From Arenibacter arenosicollis (lineage in GTDB: Bacteria; Bacteroidota; Bacteroidia; Flavobacteriales; Flavobacteriaceae), in the NCBI RefSeq assembly GCF_014397245.1, contig NZ_JACLHY010000004.1, positions 202,910-266,909 of the forward strand: a stretch of 64,000 nt of DNA. Direction: 5' to 3'. The position numbers and the translations under genes are program-made. Numbering within the stretch: position 1 is the stretch's first letter; each line of letters starts with the position of its first letter. This document shows positions 8,004-16,993 of the stretch, one piece after another. The notes under the pieces were generated by a model. It saw only the letters and a list, made by a program, of their open reading frames with translations. It made no database searches and was not told the origin of the DNA.

Positions 8004-9377
8004 CTATTGTATTATAACTGGCACATGTTTCTTTAATGCATAATTCTTTCTAAGGAATTTGGAGTTCAACCTTACGTCGGATATGCACAGTGCTGCACCC
8101 AGAGCCGATCCCAAGGACGAATCTGTAGTGCTTAGCTTCATATTTCTAAGGTAGTGCGATATAAGCTGAATGTACACTTCATTATCCGAAAACCCGCCAT
8201 CTATATATAACTTCTCAATATTATCCTTCCCACTTACTGTTTTAATACTTTCAACCTGTAACAACACGAGCTCCACCATTAATTGGTGATAGGCATGTTC
8301 AAATTGGTCGTAAGGAATTCTTGTTAATTTCGGCATCCTATCATCACTAAAACTTATCCATCGGTACATATATTCGAAATCCTTTACAATCTCTAAATAG
8401 ATATCATGGTCAAAACGGATAGTTTTATGGTACTCAGGAGGGACTTGAAAATGATCGGTTAATTTTTTTACCTGTTCCTTATATTCATTGCCAAGGAACA
8501 AACTTGAGGCTTTAACAGCCTTTCCATTGATCCTCATATAATTGATACAGCTTGATTCTATGTCCGAAGCCTTCAAAGCTTCTTCCGAAAATGGATTCAT
8601 GGCTATACTCCAAGTACCTGTGGAAACAAGTATAAACTTTTTTCTCACACTGCGAATGTAAGGCAGTAGTGCGGCAGAGCTGTCATGTATCCCTACACCT
8701 ATCTTAATACGTTTGCCATTATAATTCATATTGATACTGGTCTCGGTAGAAACGATCTTGGGCAATATTTTGTTTATTCCCTCTTTATAAACCCAATCGT
8801 GATAATCTTTATTGGTATAATCCCACAGCGCTGTATGGCAACCAATGCTGGTATGTTCACTTACAGGGATACCAGTGAAAATAAAACTTATATATTGGGG
8901 CAAGTGCAACGAATATTTAATTCTTTTAAAGATTTCGGGTTTTGTATGCTTTAGCCAATAAAGTTGAATTCCCGAATTCAGCAGTCCGGAAACCGGCGAA
9001 CCTGTGGTTACCGCAAAATCCAGTTCCGGACCATATTTCTCATTAAATGAATCGATAACATCTTTTGAAATCTCCTTGGTATAATTATAAAGAGGGGTCA
9101 GAACCTCATCATTTTCATCTAAATGCACTAAGCTGGCACCATAGGTTGAAAAGTTGATGGACGTAATATTGTATTTCTTGGCATCCAAAATCCTATCAAA
9201 AACCTCTTTCAGCCATATTTTTAGTCGCTCCAAATCCTCAGTAGGGTATCCATCCTCATCATTAATATTCTCAAAACGCGTATATTCCCTATACACTTCC
9301 TGAAAATTCTTATCGAATAGAAAGAATTTTTTATTGGTCTTTCCAATGTCGAATACTGCCGTTACTTTCTCTCTCAT
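8004..9377 (-). CDS. rhaB: Rhamnulokinase (FGGY family carbohydrate kinase)
   Basis: A cytoplasmic FGGY-family kinase of 457 residues that should phosphorylate L-rhamnulose to L-rhamnulose 1-phosphate. The N-terminal phosphate loop is AVFDIGKTNKKFFLFD at residues 8-23. The substrate-region motif VGIHDSSAALLPYI lies near residue 227, followed by the ATP-site segment LVSTGTWSIAMNPF. The C-terminal LYIDGGFSDNEVYIQLI is the usual adenosine-binding region. It lies between the rhamnose isomerase (9-bp gap) and the permease, which fixes the substrate as rhamnulose more firmly than sequence alone. Other FGGY substrates such as fuculose are possible but not supported by the neighbours. Confidence 0.9.
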   Translation of the reverse strand: MREKVTAVFDIGKTNKKFFLFDKNFQEVYREYTRFENINDEDGYPTEDLERLKIWLKEVFDRILDAKKYNITSINFSTYGASLVHLDENDEVLTPLYNYTKEISKDVIDSFNEKYGPELDFAVTTGSPVSGLLNSGIQLYWLKHTKPEIFKRIKYSLHLPQYISFIFTGIPVSEHTSIGCHTALWDYTNKDYHDWVYKEGINKILPKIVSTETSINMNYNGKRIKIGVGIHDSSAALLPYIRSVRKKFILVSTGTWSIAMNPFSEEALKASDIESSCINYMRINGKAVKASSLFLGNEYKEQVKKLTDHFQVPPEYHKTIRFDHDIYLEIVKDFEYMYRWISFSDDRMPKLTRIPYDQFEHAYHQLMVELVLLQVESIKTVSGKDNIEKLYIDGGFSDNEVYIQLISHYLRNMKLSTTDSSLGSALGAALCISDVRLNSKFLRKNYALKKHVPVIIQ

Positions 9378-9386
9378 TGGGTTGTA

Positions 9387-10667
9387 TTATAATCCTGAAG
9401 CTATGCTGTTTTTGCCCCTTGCATTGATCAAATTTTCCCTCACCTTAAGTGAGCGATAGGCATTTAAGGGAGAAAGTGCACCACCACTCTTCCGCCTAGC
9501 TTCTTGCAATAAAGGTCTTACATCTGTACGGTAGGCATTCTGAAGTATCTCCTGACAGCGAACTACATCGTTTTCCATTTGTGCCGTTCTCAATTGTTCT
9601 TGATCTATCAAAAGCGCCTTGGCATATGCTTCCTGAATAGCTTCCAAAGATTGGATCAAATCCTCCAATGGGTCTTTTATATTATGGCTGGCATCGATCA
9701 TCCATGCAGGGTATGGATTTTGGGGATTATTGTTCATCCCGTAGACCAATTCATTAAAAATTAAAAAGAGGGCATATGGTTTAATACTCCCTACGGTAAT
9801 ATCATCATCCCCGTATTTACTATCATTAAAGTGAAAACCACCCAATTTGCCCTTCATCATCAAAGTGGCAACAATCTGCTCAATATTGGTATTGGGTAAA
9901 TGATGTCCCAGATCGACCAAGGTATATGCCTTATCGCCACATTCGTTGGCCAACATAAATGAAGTTCCCCAATCCTGGATTACCGTACTGTAAAAATTTG
10001 GCTCATAGGGCTTGTATTCAATGAACAACTTCCAATCCTCCGGTAAGGCCCTGTAGATATCCTTAAGACTGTCCTGGGTATTTTGCAAAGTGTTTTGAAA
10101 ATTGTTCTGTCCGGGAAAATTAGACCCATCGGCCAACCATACCGTTAAACTTTTTGAACCCAATTTGTTGCCTATATCAATAACATCTAAATTGTGCTGA
10201 ACCGCCTGATCCCTTATCGCTTTTTCCCTATTGCTCAATGAGCCGAACTTATAGCTTTCTTTTGCGTTTTTTTGATCTTGAAAGGTATTGGAGTTTACTG
10301 CATCAAAAACAATGTTGTGCGAAGTTGCCAACTGTTTTATGGCTTCATAATCTTGTGGTATGTCCCAAGGAATATGCAGGGAAATGGCCCCGGCGGTTTG
10401 GGTGAGGGCATGTAAAATACCCACGTCATCTATTTTTTGTTCCAATGTGGACGGTTCCCCTTGAAAAGAGAATCTACCAAATCTGGTTCCACCTGCACCT
10501 AATGCCCAACTGGGAATTGCTACTTGAAATTCGGCTAATTTATTAATAATATCAAGGACATTACAACCATCCTTTACTAGGGTGTTCGACAAAAAATCGA
10601 ATTTTTCCTGGTGCGATTTTATATCCTTTTGGTTCTTTTCCTGTATTTTTTCTTTATCTATTCTCAT
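9387..10667 (-). CDS. rhaI: L-rhamnose isomerase (Pseudomonas stutzeri RhaI type)
   Basis: This 426-residue TIM-barrel isomerase converts L-rhamnose to L-rhamnulose. It is of the P. stutzeri type, not the E. coli RhaA type. Metal ligands known in the P. stutzeri enzyme (Glu219, Asp254, His281, Asp327) are matched at Glu217 (FIEYKPYEP), Asp252 (LVDLGHH), His279 (GGFHFNDSK) and Asp325 (WMIDASHN), all with a constant offset of two residues. It stands second in the operon, after the aldolase-dehydrogenase fusion, across an 88-bp gap that contains a strong hairpin (10688-10723). Enzymes of this type often accept several aldoses, but the flanking genes point to rhamnose. Confidence 0.93.
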   Translation of the reverse strand: MRIDKEKIQEKNQKDIKSHQEKFDFLSNTLVKDGCNVLDIINKLAEFQVAIPSWALGAGGTRFGRFSFQGEPSTLEQKIDDVGILHALTQTAGAISLHIPWDIPQDYEAIKQLATSHNIVFDAVNSNTFQDQKNAKESYKFGSLSNREKAIRDQAVQHNLDVIDIGNKLGSKSLTVWLADGSNFPGQNNFQNTLQNTQDSLKDIYRALPEDWKLFIEYKPYEPNFYSTVIQDWGTSFMLANECGDKAYTLVDLGHHLPNTNIEQIVATLMMKGKLGGFHFNDSKYGDDDITVGSIKPYALFLIFNELVYGMNNNPQNPYPAWMIDASHNIKDPLEDLIQSLEAIQEAYAKALLIDQEQLRTAQMENDVVRCQEILQNAYRTDVRPLLQEARRKSGGALSPLNAYRSLKVRENLINARGKNSIASGL

Positions 10668-10687
10668 TATATTCCCAATTAGAATTA

Positions 10688-10723
10688 GACCTGTCAGGAA
10701 CTGGTACTCTACCCTGACAGGTC
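10688..10723 (-). other. Intercistronic hairpin between aldolase-dehydrogenase and isomerase genes
   Basis: GACCTGTCAGG (10688-10698) pairs perfectly with CCTGACAGGTC (10713-10723) around a 14-base loop. On the transcribed strand no T-run follows, so it is not a normal terminator. It may stabilise the mRNA end or dampen expression of the downstream genes relative to the first gene. Confidence 0.55.
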
Positions 10724-10755
10724 CTAAAAAAAACTAACTCAAACTAACTCACTAT

Positions 10756-12867
10756 CTATCTTACAAATGCATTGGCCATACCGCCATCCACATTTATAAT
10801 ATTGCCCGTAGTCTTATCCAGGATGGCAACACAGGCAAAAACACCGTTGGCAATATCCTCTGGATAAATAATCTCGTTCAATAAATTTCTCTTGGCGTAA
10901 TGTGCCGGCAATTCGTCCACGGTAATTCCGTAGGCTTTGGCACGACCTTCGGCCCAATCGCCTTCCCAAATCTTACTGCCCACGATGACCCCATCTGGAT
11001 TCACTGTGTTGACACGAATTTTATCTCCGCCCAATTCAGCTGCCAATAAGCGGGCCATATGTTGTTGTGCTGCCTTGGCTGTCCCATAGCCCACATTGTT
11101 TGGACCAGAAACAAGGCCATTTTTACTGGCTATACTTATGAAATCGCCACCAAGAGCTTGCTTACGCAATATGGCAACTGCCTGTTTGGCAAGTTCAAAC
11201 TGTCCTTTCACCAAAACATTCTGTAAAATGTCCCAATCCTTTTCGGTGGTCTCTTCCAATGGCTTGGAAATGGCCAGTCCTGCGCTATGCACCACAATAT
11301 CCACACCACCAAACTCCAAACATGCTTTTTTATAAGCCTCTGCAATAGATTCACTTTTAGTAACATCACAAACCGCATAACTTGCTGTATCCGGCTTAAA
11401 GGTACCCACAGCCTCCTTCAATCGATCTTCGGCTATATCTGTTAATACTACGTTGGCTCCTTCCTTTGCCAATTTATCAGCAATAGCCTTTCCTATACCG
11501 CCACCTGCTCCGGTTACTAACGCTACTTTTCTGGAAAGGGGCTGCTCTTTCGGCATACGTTGCAATTTGGCCTCTTCAAGTAACCAATATTCAATATCAA
11601 AAGCTTCTTGTCTTGGCAAAGAGGTGTATTCCGTTATGGCCTCCGCACCCCTCATTACATTAATGGCATTGATGTAAAATTCACTGGCCACCCTGGTGGT
11701 CTGCTTGTTCTTTGCAAAACTGAACATTCCAATACCTGGATAGATAATGATTACCGGGTTCGGGTCGCGCACCGCTGGGCTATTGTCCTTCTTACAGGTC
11801 TCATAGTAGTCTTTGTACCCTTGTCTATAAGCTTCAAAGGCCGGTTCCAATTTTTTCAGTATGGCTTTAGAATCGCTTAGATCCTCATTGGCACTAAGAT
11901 CTAGTACCAAGGGCTGTATTTTGGTCCTAAGAAAATGATCCGGACAGGAGGTACCCATCGGAGCAAGACGTGAAAGGTCATTACTATTTATAAATTCCAT
12001 TACCACATCACTATCCGTGAAATGCCCTATCATCCTATTTTCCGAAGAACAAAGTCCCCTTAGCAAGGGTATCAGTTGGGAAGCCTTGTCCAAACGCTCC
12101 TCTTTAAATAGCGATTGCACCTTTTGACCTCCAAAAACACTACCCTTTTCCTCTATTTTTTCAGCAATATACGCGGAAGCCATTTCTATAACCTCCAAGC
12201 TGTTCATATAACATTCGTAAGAGGTGTCTCCCCAGGTGAAAAGTCCGTGGCTTCCTAAAACGATTCCCCTTATACCAGGGTTGTCGTTCAAACATTTTTC
12301 CAATTGCAGCCCTAGATCAAAACCTGGCCTTTGCCATGGCACCCAGCCCATGGTATCTCCCCAAATCTCTTTGGTAACTTTTTCGCTATCCTTGGCCGCA
12401 GCTACCGCTATCAAGGCATCTGGATGCAAATGGTCTATATGTTTAAAAGGGAGCAGACCGTGCAAGGGTGTATCTATTGATGGAGCCTTACTTTCAAGAT
12501 CATAGATACAATGGTTAAAAAGACCTACCATCCGATCTTCATCCGCAAGACCACCATAAACGTTTTTTAAGTTTCTTAATCTTTCGGTATATAGTCCGGC
12601 GATACCGGCCTTGTTTAAAGTACCTATATCCCCTCCGGAACCCTTAATCCACATAACCTCCACGTCTTCATTGGTCAAAGGATCTTTTTCAATGGTCTTA
12701 CAACTGGTATTACCTCCACCATAATTGGTGATTCTAAGATCGGCCCCCAAAATATTGGACCTATAAAGAAATAGCTCTACCTGGTCGTCACCCAGCGCCT
12801 CCGCCTTACTCTCTTCCCAGAGATAATTAACATACTTAAAATTCTTTACGGAATGATTCATATTCAA
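10756..12867 (-). CDS. rhaEW: Bifunctional rhamnulose-1-phosphate aldolase / short-chain dehydrogenase
   Basis: A 703-residue fusion. Residues 1-430 form a class II aldolase with GNTS at 52-55, the zinc-site region HIDHLHPD at 143-150 and SHGLFTWG near 206. This half splits rhamnulose 1-phosphate into dihydroxyacetone phosphate and L-lactaldehyde. Residues 445-703 form a short-chain dehydrogenase with TGAGGGIG at 452-459 and the YxxxK pair Tyr594/Lys598, expected to oxidise or reduce lactaldehyde with NAD. The same fusion is known in Bacillus (RhaEW/YuxG) and many Bacteroidota. It is the first gene of the rhamnose operon. A composite promoter with perfect TAACTTTG -7 element ends only 23 bp before the ATG, so the mRNA leader should be very short. 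Confidence 0.94.
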   Translation of the reverse strand: MNMNHSVKNFKYVNYLWEESKAEALGDDQVELFLYRSNILGADLRITNYGGGNTSCKTIEKDPLTNEDVEVMWIKGSGGDIGTLNKAGIAGLYTERLRNLKNVYGGLADEDRMVGLFNHCIYDLESKAPSIDTPLHGLLPFKHIDHLHPDALIAVAAAKDSEKVTKEIWGDTMGWVPWQRPGFDLGLQLEKCLNDNPGIRGIVLGSHGLFTWGDTSYECYMNSLEVIEMASAYIAEKIEEKGSVFGGQKVQSLFKEERLDKASQLIPLLRGLCSSENRMIGHFTDSDVVMEFINSNDLSRLAPMGTSCPDHFLRTKIQPLVLDLSANEDLSDSKAILKKLEPAFEAYRQGYKDYYETCKKDNSPAVRDPNPVIIIYPGIGMFSFAKNKQTTRVASEFYINAINVMRGAEAITEYTSLPRQEAFDIEYWLLEEAKLQRMPKEQPLSRKVALVTGAGGGIGKAIADKLAKEGANVVLTDIAEDRLKEAVGTFKPDTASYAVCDVTKSESIAEAYKKACLEFGGVDIVVHSAGLAISKPLEETTEKDWDILQNVLVKGQFELAKQAVAILRKQALGGDFISIASKNGLVSGPNNVGYGTAKAAQQHMARLLAAELGGDKIRVNTVNPDGVIVGSKIWEGDWAEGRAKAYGITVDELPAHYAKRNLLNEIIYPEDIANGVFACVAILDKTTGNIINVDGGMANAFVR

Positions 12868-12890
12868 TAGCTTGATAATTTTTATATTCG

Positions 12891-12935
12891 CAAAGTTATG
12901 TTAGTGTTCCGCTGATTCCATCCTGCACTGTACTG
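12891..12935 (-). promoter_or_regulatory. Rhamnose-type composite promoter of the rha operon
   Basis: On the minus strand the box reads CAGTA CAGTG CAGGA TGG (12935-12918). It is followed by exactly 19 bp and then TAACTTTG (12898-12891), a perfect TAnnTTTG. The same layout occurs at six other places in the window. The box occupies the place of the usual -33 element, which is missing. Confidence 0.82.
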
Positions 12936-13087
12936 CAATAAGTACTTTTTTTTTAATTTTTGTGATAGTGTACTTACTGAAGGACATCAAGTTGACCAAT
13001 AAAATTCACTATATATATGATCTAAAATTATTTAAGTTGAATTAAAAACGGTAAACTCATTAATCTAATTTACTCATTATTATAGCC

Positions 13088-14128
13088 ATGTACCAATATC
13101 TCAAAATCGATGAAAATTCAAGGATCCCTAAATATAGGCAGATAGTAGATTCCGTAATCAATAATATTTCCAATGGGAATCTAAAGATCGATGACAAAAT
13201 CCCTTCTATCAATAGCTTTAGCGAAGAATACAACCTCTCGCGCGATACTGTTGAAAAGGCTTATCAGATTTTAAAGGAACGAAATGTAATTACATCCATT
13301 AGGGGAAAAGGATATTACATAACCCGAACAAAACTCATATCCAAAGTCAACATTCTTTTCCTTATCAATAAGTTAAGCGCGTATAAAATGCGCATTTATA
13401 ATTCGTTTATAAATACCATAGGAGGCAACTCCCATACGGATCTTCATATTTACCACTGTGACAACTCACTTTTTTTAAATATTCTTGAGAAGAATATCAA
13501 TGCATATGATTATTACATCATTATGCCGCATTTCAAGACAGATGACCTTAAACATATAAGCTATACCGATGAAGCTATTAAAGCCATCAATAGAATCCCT
13601 AAGAATAAACTTCTTTTGATGGACAATAATAATCTTGAAATTGAAGGGAATATTATTGAAATCTATCAAGATTTCGAAAATGATATCTATAACGCCCTTA
13701 AGGAAGGATTGGCAAAGATATCGAGATATGGAAAATTGATTTTGGTCTATCCCGAAAAAGCGGTTTACCCCTATCCTAAAAGAATTTTACATGGCTTTCG
13801 TAAATTTTGCGTTGAGCACAAAATAGAGTTCGAGTTCATAGACGAGATTTACGATGACATCATCCTTAAAAAGGGCGATCTTTTTATCACCATTGAAGAA
13901 ACCGACTTGGTAAGTTTGGTGAATCAGATCCGGGACAAGGAGTTTATATTGGGTGTCGAAATAGGAGTTATATCCTATAACGACACGCCCTTAAAAGAAC
14001 TGCTCGGAATTACTGTTATCTCAACAGATTTCAAGGTTATGGGCGAAACTGCTTCCCGCATGATTCTAAATAAGGAGAAGGGCAAGATTAAGAATCCCTT
14101 TAATTTTATAGATAGAAATTCCATTTAA
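13088..14128 (+). CDS. GntR family transcriptional regulator with periplasmic-binding-protein-like sensor domain
   Basis: This 346-residue regulator has an N-terminal GntR winged helix at about residues 8-75 (SRIPKYRQIVDSVINNI, INSFSEEYNLSRDTVEKAYQILKERNVI, IRGKGYYI). The rest resembles a LacI/periplasmic-binding-protein sugar-sensing domain. The layout matches Bacteroidota sugar regulators such as the Bacteroides fucose regulator FucR. It is divergent from the rhamnose operon across 220 bp that include the operon's composite promoter. It is therefore the leading candidate for the protein that reads the CAGTA-type boxes, sensing rhamnose, rhamnulose or a phosphate ester. Whether it activates or represses cannot be told from sequence. 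The AraC protein at 58541-59413 is the alternative. Confidence 0.88.
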   Translation: MYQYLKIDENSRIPKYRQIVDSVINNISNGNLKIDDKIPSINSFSEEYNLSRDTVEKAYQILKERNVITSIRGKGYYITRTKLISKVNILFLINKLSAYKMRIYNSFINTIGGNSHTDLHIYHCDNSLFLNILEKNINAYDYYIIMPHFKTDDLKHISYTDEAIKAINRIPKNKLLLMDNNNLEIEGNIIEIYQDFENDIYNALKEGLAKISRYGKLILVYPEKAVYPYPKRILHGFRKFCVEHKIEFEFIDEIYDDIILKKGDLFITIEETDLVSLVNQIRDKEFILGVEIGVISYNDTPLKELLGITVISTDFKVMGETASRMILNKEKGKIKNPFNFIDRNSI

Positions 14129-14246
14129 GACCTTAAAGGAAACTCCCTTATCAAAATCAACAACTAAACTTTCCAATGGACACCAATTGTCTTGAACCAC
14201 AATTGGCCCACCTATGCTATGCAGTTATTTCCTATTGCCTTTTTAA

Positions 14247-14291
14247 CAGTATACAACAGGATAGTTCCTTAAAATAACCAACGTAAGTTTA
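14247..14291 (+). promoter_or_regulatory. Rhamnose-type composite promoter before the sulfatase gene
   Basis: The box CAGTA TACAA CAGGA TAG (14247-14264) is followed by 19 bp and TAAGTTTA (14284-14291). The middle pentamer is degenerate, the first, third and tail match the consensus. It lies 143 bp before the sulfatase start. The rest of 14129-14434 holds nothing else recognised. Confidence 0.72.
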
Positions 14292-14434
14292 ACCTTTAAT
14301 TAGAACTGACCAACAAAGAGTACGTTTCTTATGGGTATTCAGTTTTTTTTTGACGGGTCCGGTAAGGCTGGCCATAGTAAGGCAAAAAGTAAACGTAGTA
14401 TATATATTTTTAAAACTATTCCAAATCAACCAAT

Positions 14435-16135
14435 ATGACATATTTCAAAAACTTGGTCATTTGCTTTTTAATGATTCTTATAACGGGATGCAAATCCAAA
14501 ATGGAAGAAAAGTCTAAGCTAAAAGCGACTTCTACGAGACCCAACATAATTTTAATATTGGCCGATGATTATGGCATTATGGACAATCAGGCCTACGCCC
14601 ATAAATTTTCTGGAGAAGACACCTCCAAAATGTATTATGAAACACCCAACATTGACCGATTGGTCCAAGAAGGCACCGCCTTTTCCCAGGCCTATGCCAA
14701 CCAGTTATGTTCTCCGACCCGGGCAAGTATCATGACGGGGAAATACGCAGGTAGACTTGGTTTTACAACCGCCATGCCCCCGCGTGAAACCTATTACAAT
14801 CAAAATTTACCGGTCCCTGCCGGATATTACGCCCATGATGTATTGGAACATAAAGATAATATTTTAATAGAGCAGGCATTGGACAATGGCACCTCCAACT
14901 CCGCTGTACCTACCGGAAATTCTTATGATAAAGGTAAGGACGAACTTTCAATAGCAGAGGCATTAAAGGACTATCACTCTGCCTTTATTGGCAAATGGCA
15001 CATAGGTGGTTTCGGCGCACAGGGATACCAGCCTTCGGACCAAGGGTTTGAACCCTTGGCCTGGTTTGACGCCGGTGGTTCGGTATATTATGATTGGAAA
15101 AAAAGCTGGGATAATAAGGAAAAGACCCGTTTTCCAAAAATGCCACAGGAACATTCGGAAATAGGCGATTCCGGTCAGGAGACCAATGAAGATTACCTTA
15201 CGGACGACTTGACGGTTCAGGCCTTGAATTACATAGACAAAAGATCAAAACTTAAAGAACAGCCTTTTTTCCTTTATTTTTCACATTTTGCTATCCACTC
15301 CCCCTATCAGGGGAAAGAAAACGAAATTGCTTATTTTGAGAACAAATCCACCAAAGGATGGAACGGCCATAAAGATCCGGTCTACGCTTCCATGATAAAG
15401 AGTTTAGATCGATCAGTAGGTGAAATTTTAAAAAAACTTGAAGAAACCGGTCTTGACGAAAATACTTTGGTCATATTCATGTCGGATAACGGAGGTATAG
15501 ATTCCAAAATCACCCCAAAAGGTGAAGGCACCGACAACAGTCCGTTTTTAGGGGGAAAGGCCTGCGTAACCGAAGGTGGTATCCGGGTGCCCCTTGTCTT
15601 TAGATGGAAAGGAAAGATCAAAAAAGGGCAATGGGTAGATGTACCAGTAGATTGCACAGATATTTATCCCACAATTTTAGAAGCTACAGGCTATGATGCC
15701 AAAACTATTGCCACAACCAACAAGCTTGACGGAGAAAGTGTCTTGCCCCTACTTTCAGACCCTGAAAACAATAAGAAAAGTTATAGCAAGGAAACACATT
15801 ACTGGCACTACCCATTTAATGTAATTTACAATAGCCCTTATGAACCTTTTGCTTTAACACCACATTCTGCTATTCGGGATGGAGATTATAAATTAATATT
15901 TGATTGGTATGGACGATTTCACCTGTACAATATTGCGAAAGACCCTTTTGAAAAAAATGATTTGGCATCTGAAATGACAGATAGACGGGATGCCTTGTTC
16001 AAAAAGATGATGGATTGGCTAATAACCAATGTCGACAAAAGATACTGGCCAACAGTTAATCCAGATTATGACCCCAGCAATGAAGTTAGACAGGAACCTT
16101 TCCATAATTTGTTTTCAGAATATAAAGAACAATAA
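14435..16135 (+). CDS. Arylsulfatase-type family S1 lipoprotein
   Basis: A 566-residue sulfatase with lipoprotein Cys19 (LITGCKS). The formylglycine site is Cys92 in C-S-P-T-R-A, followed by SIMTGKYAGRLGF. Metal and sulfate-site motifs are ILILADDYGIMD at 39-50, IGKWHIGG near 188 and FMSDNGGID near 350. The first two residues of the metal site are the canonical DD pair. The protein is longer than many S1 sulfatases because of an insertion between about residues 110 and 175 (MPPRETYYNQNLPVPAGYY and following). It lies alone between the GntR gene and the first SusC operon, under its own rhamnose-type promoter, so it likely removes sulfate from the same rhamnose-bearing glycan. The specific sugar position is unknown. 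Confidence 0.92.
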   Translation: MTYFKNLVICFLMILITGCKSKMEEKSKLKATSTRPNIILILADDYGIMDNQAYAHKFSGEDTSKMYYETPNIDRLVQEGTAFSQAYANQLCSPTRASIMTGKYAGRLGFTTAMPPRETYYNQNLPVPAGYYAHDVLEHKDNILIEQALDNGTSNSAVPTGNSYDKGKDELSIAEALKDYHSAFIGKWHIGGFGAQGYQPSDQGFEPLAWFDAGGSVYYDWKKSWDNKEKTRFPKMPQEHSEIGDSGQETNEDYLTDDLTVQALNYIDKRSKLKEQPFFLYFSHFAIHSPYQGKENEIAYFENKSTKGWNGHKDPVYASMIKSLDRSVGEILKKLEETGLDENTLVIFMSDNGGIDSKITPKGEGTDNSPFLGGKACVTEGGIRVPLVFRWKGKIKKGQWVDVPVDCTDIYPTILEATGYDAKTIATTNKLDGESVLPLLSDPENNKKSYSKETHYWHYPFNVIYNSPYEPFALTPHSAIRDGDYKLIFDWYGRFHLYNIAKDPFEKNDLASEMTDRRDALFKKMMDWLITNVDKRYWPTVNPDYDPSNEVRQEPFHNLFSEYKEQ

Positions 16136-16139
16136 ATTC

Positions 16140-16620
16140 TTACCAGGAATAAGCCAAGAAATAAGACAAACATCTTTAATAAGGCCAAGAAAATTTTTAG
16201 CAAACTTCAGAGGCCGAGACCTATAATTGTATCATGGGATCTCAGTTTCAACGTACCATTCATGTACAGGTGCCAATCAATATATCCCTTCTTGCTCAGA
16301 GGTTAAGGTGAATTTGCTAACCACTGGCCAGTATACCTATACAATCCGGAATTAAGAAGAAGGCTGAATACATTAAAAAAATCGTAGAAGTCAGACCTTT
16401 GGATGTCCCAAGAAAATTATTCCCTGAAAATACGATGACGCTATATAATGCACTATTACCGGATTTATCATTGCTATTCCTTATTTAAACTATTGGAAGG
16501 AAAAAAGAGACAAGGACTTCCTAGAATATATTGTTTTTTCATCTACTGACCAGCCTTTGTGGCTAAAATCAAGGATTGCAAAGGGTTTAACTATGTATAG
16601 TACTCCAGATATATAAAAAA
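16140..16620 (+). pseudogene. Possible decayed coding region, unidentified
   Basis: The 855 bp between the sulfatase and SusC genes contain protein-like stretches in different plus-strand frames. Examples are NHWPVYLYNPELRRR (from about 16312), VEVRPLDVPRKLFPEN (from about 16385) and PYLNYWKEKRDKDFLEYIV (from about 16480). They are interrupted by stops and frame changes, as expected of a decayed gene. I do not recognise the family. The remaining part, 16621-16884, shows nothing clear before the SusC promoter. Confidence 0.3.
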
Positions 16621-16884
16621 GGAATTGTTAATTCACATTATTGCCCTTCTACAGATAACCAATATATCGGTCTTAAATCAGAGTCATTCTATTATTAAAG
16701 CTCTAATTTTGGAACACTGCAAATGGTCCAAGAATTATGTCTTCCACATCCTTCACAAACCCCAAGATTTACTAATTTATATTCCTGGGGCACACCCGGC
16801 ATTATGAGAAAAAACACCCTTTCTGTATAAATTATACCTACTTGCGTATGTTATTTGCCGGACATAAAATTTACCTTGACAATG

Positions 16885-16929
16885 CAGTACAGTACAGGAC
16901 AGTTAAACAGAACAACCCCTATATATTTG
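16885..16929 (+). promoter_or_regulatory. Rhamnose-type composite promoter of the first SusC operon
   Basis: The box CAGTA CAGTA CAGGA CAG (16885-16902) is the cleanest pentamer array in the window. Exactly 19 bp later stands TATATTTG (16922-16929), a perfect TAnnTTTG. The SusC start is 64 bp downstream. It should drive the five genes up to the terminator at 26486. Confidence 0.85.
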
Positions 16930-16993
16930 ATAATTCCCTAATTATTCACTTAAATTTTTTAGGGATAACTAATTAACTAAATAATACGAGATT

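Noticed and set aside
10688..10723. GGTAGAGTAC in the loop region of the intercistronic hairpin as an eighth rhamnose-type box
   Set aside because: Only the first part matches; the last pentamer is lost and no TAnnTTTG follows after 19 bp.
16241..16265. GTACAGG within the decayed region as part of a box
   Set aside because: No pentamer array around it and no -7 element at the right distance.
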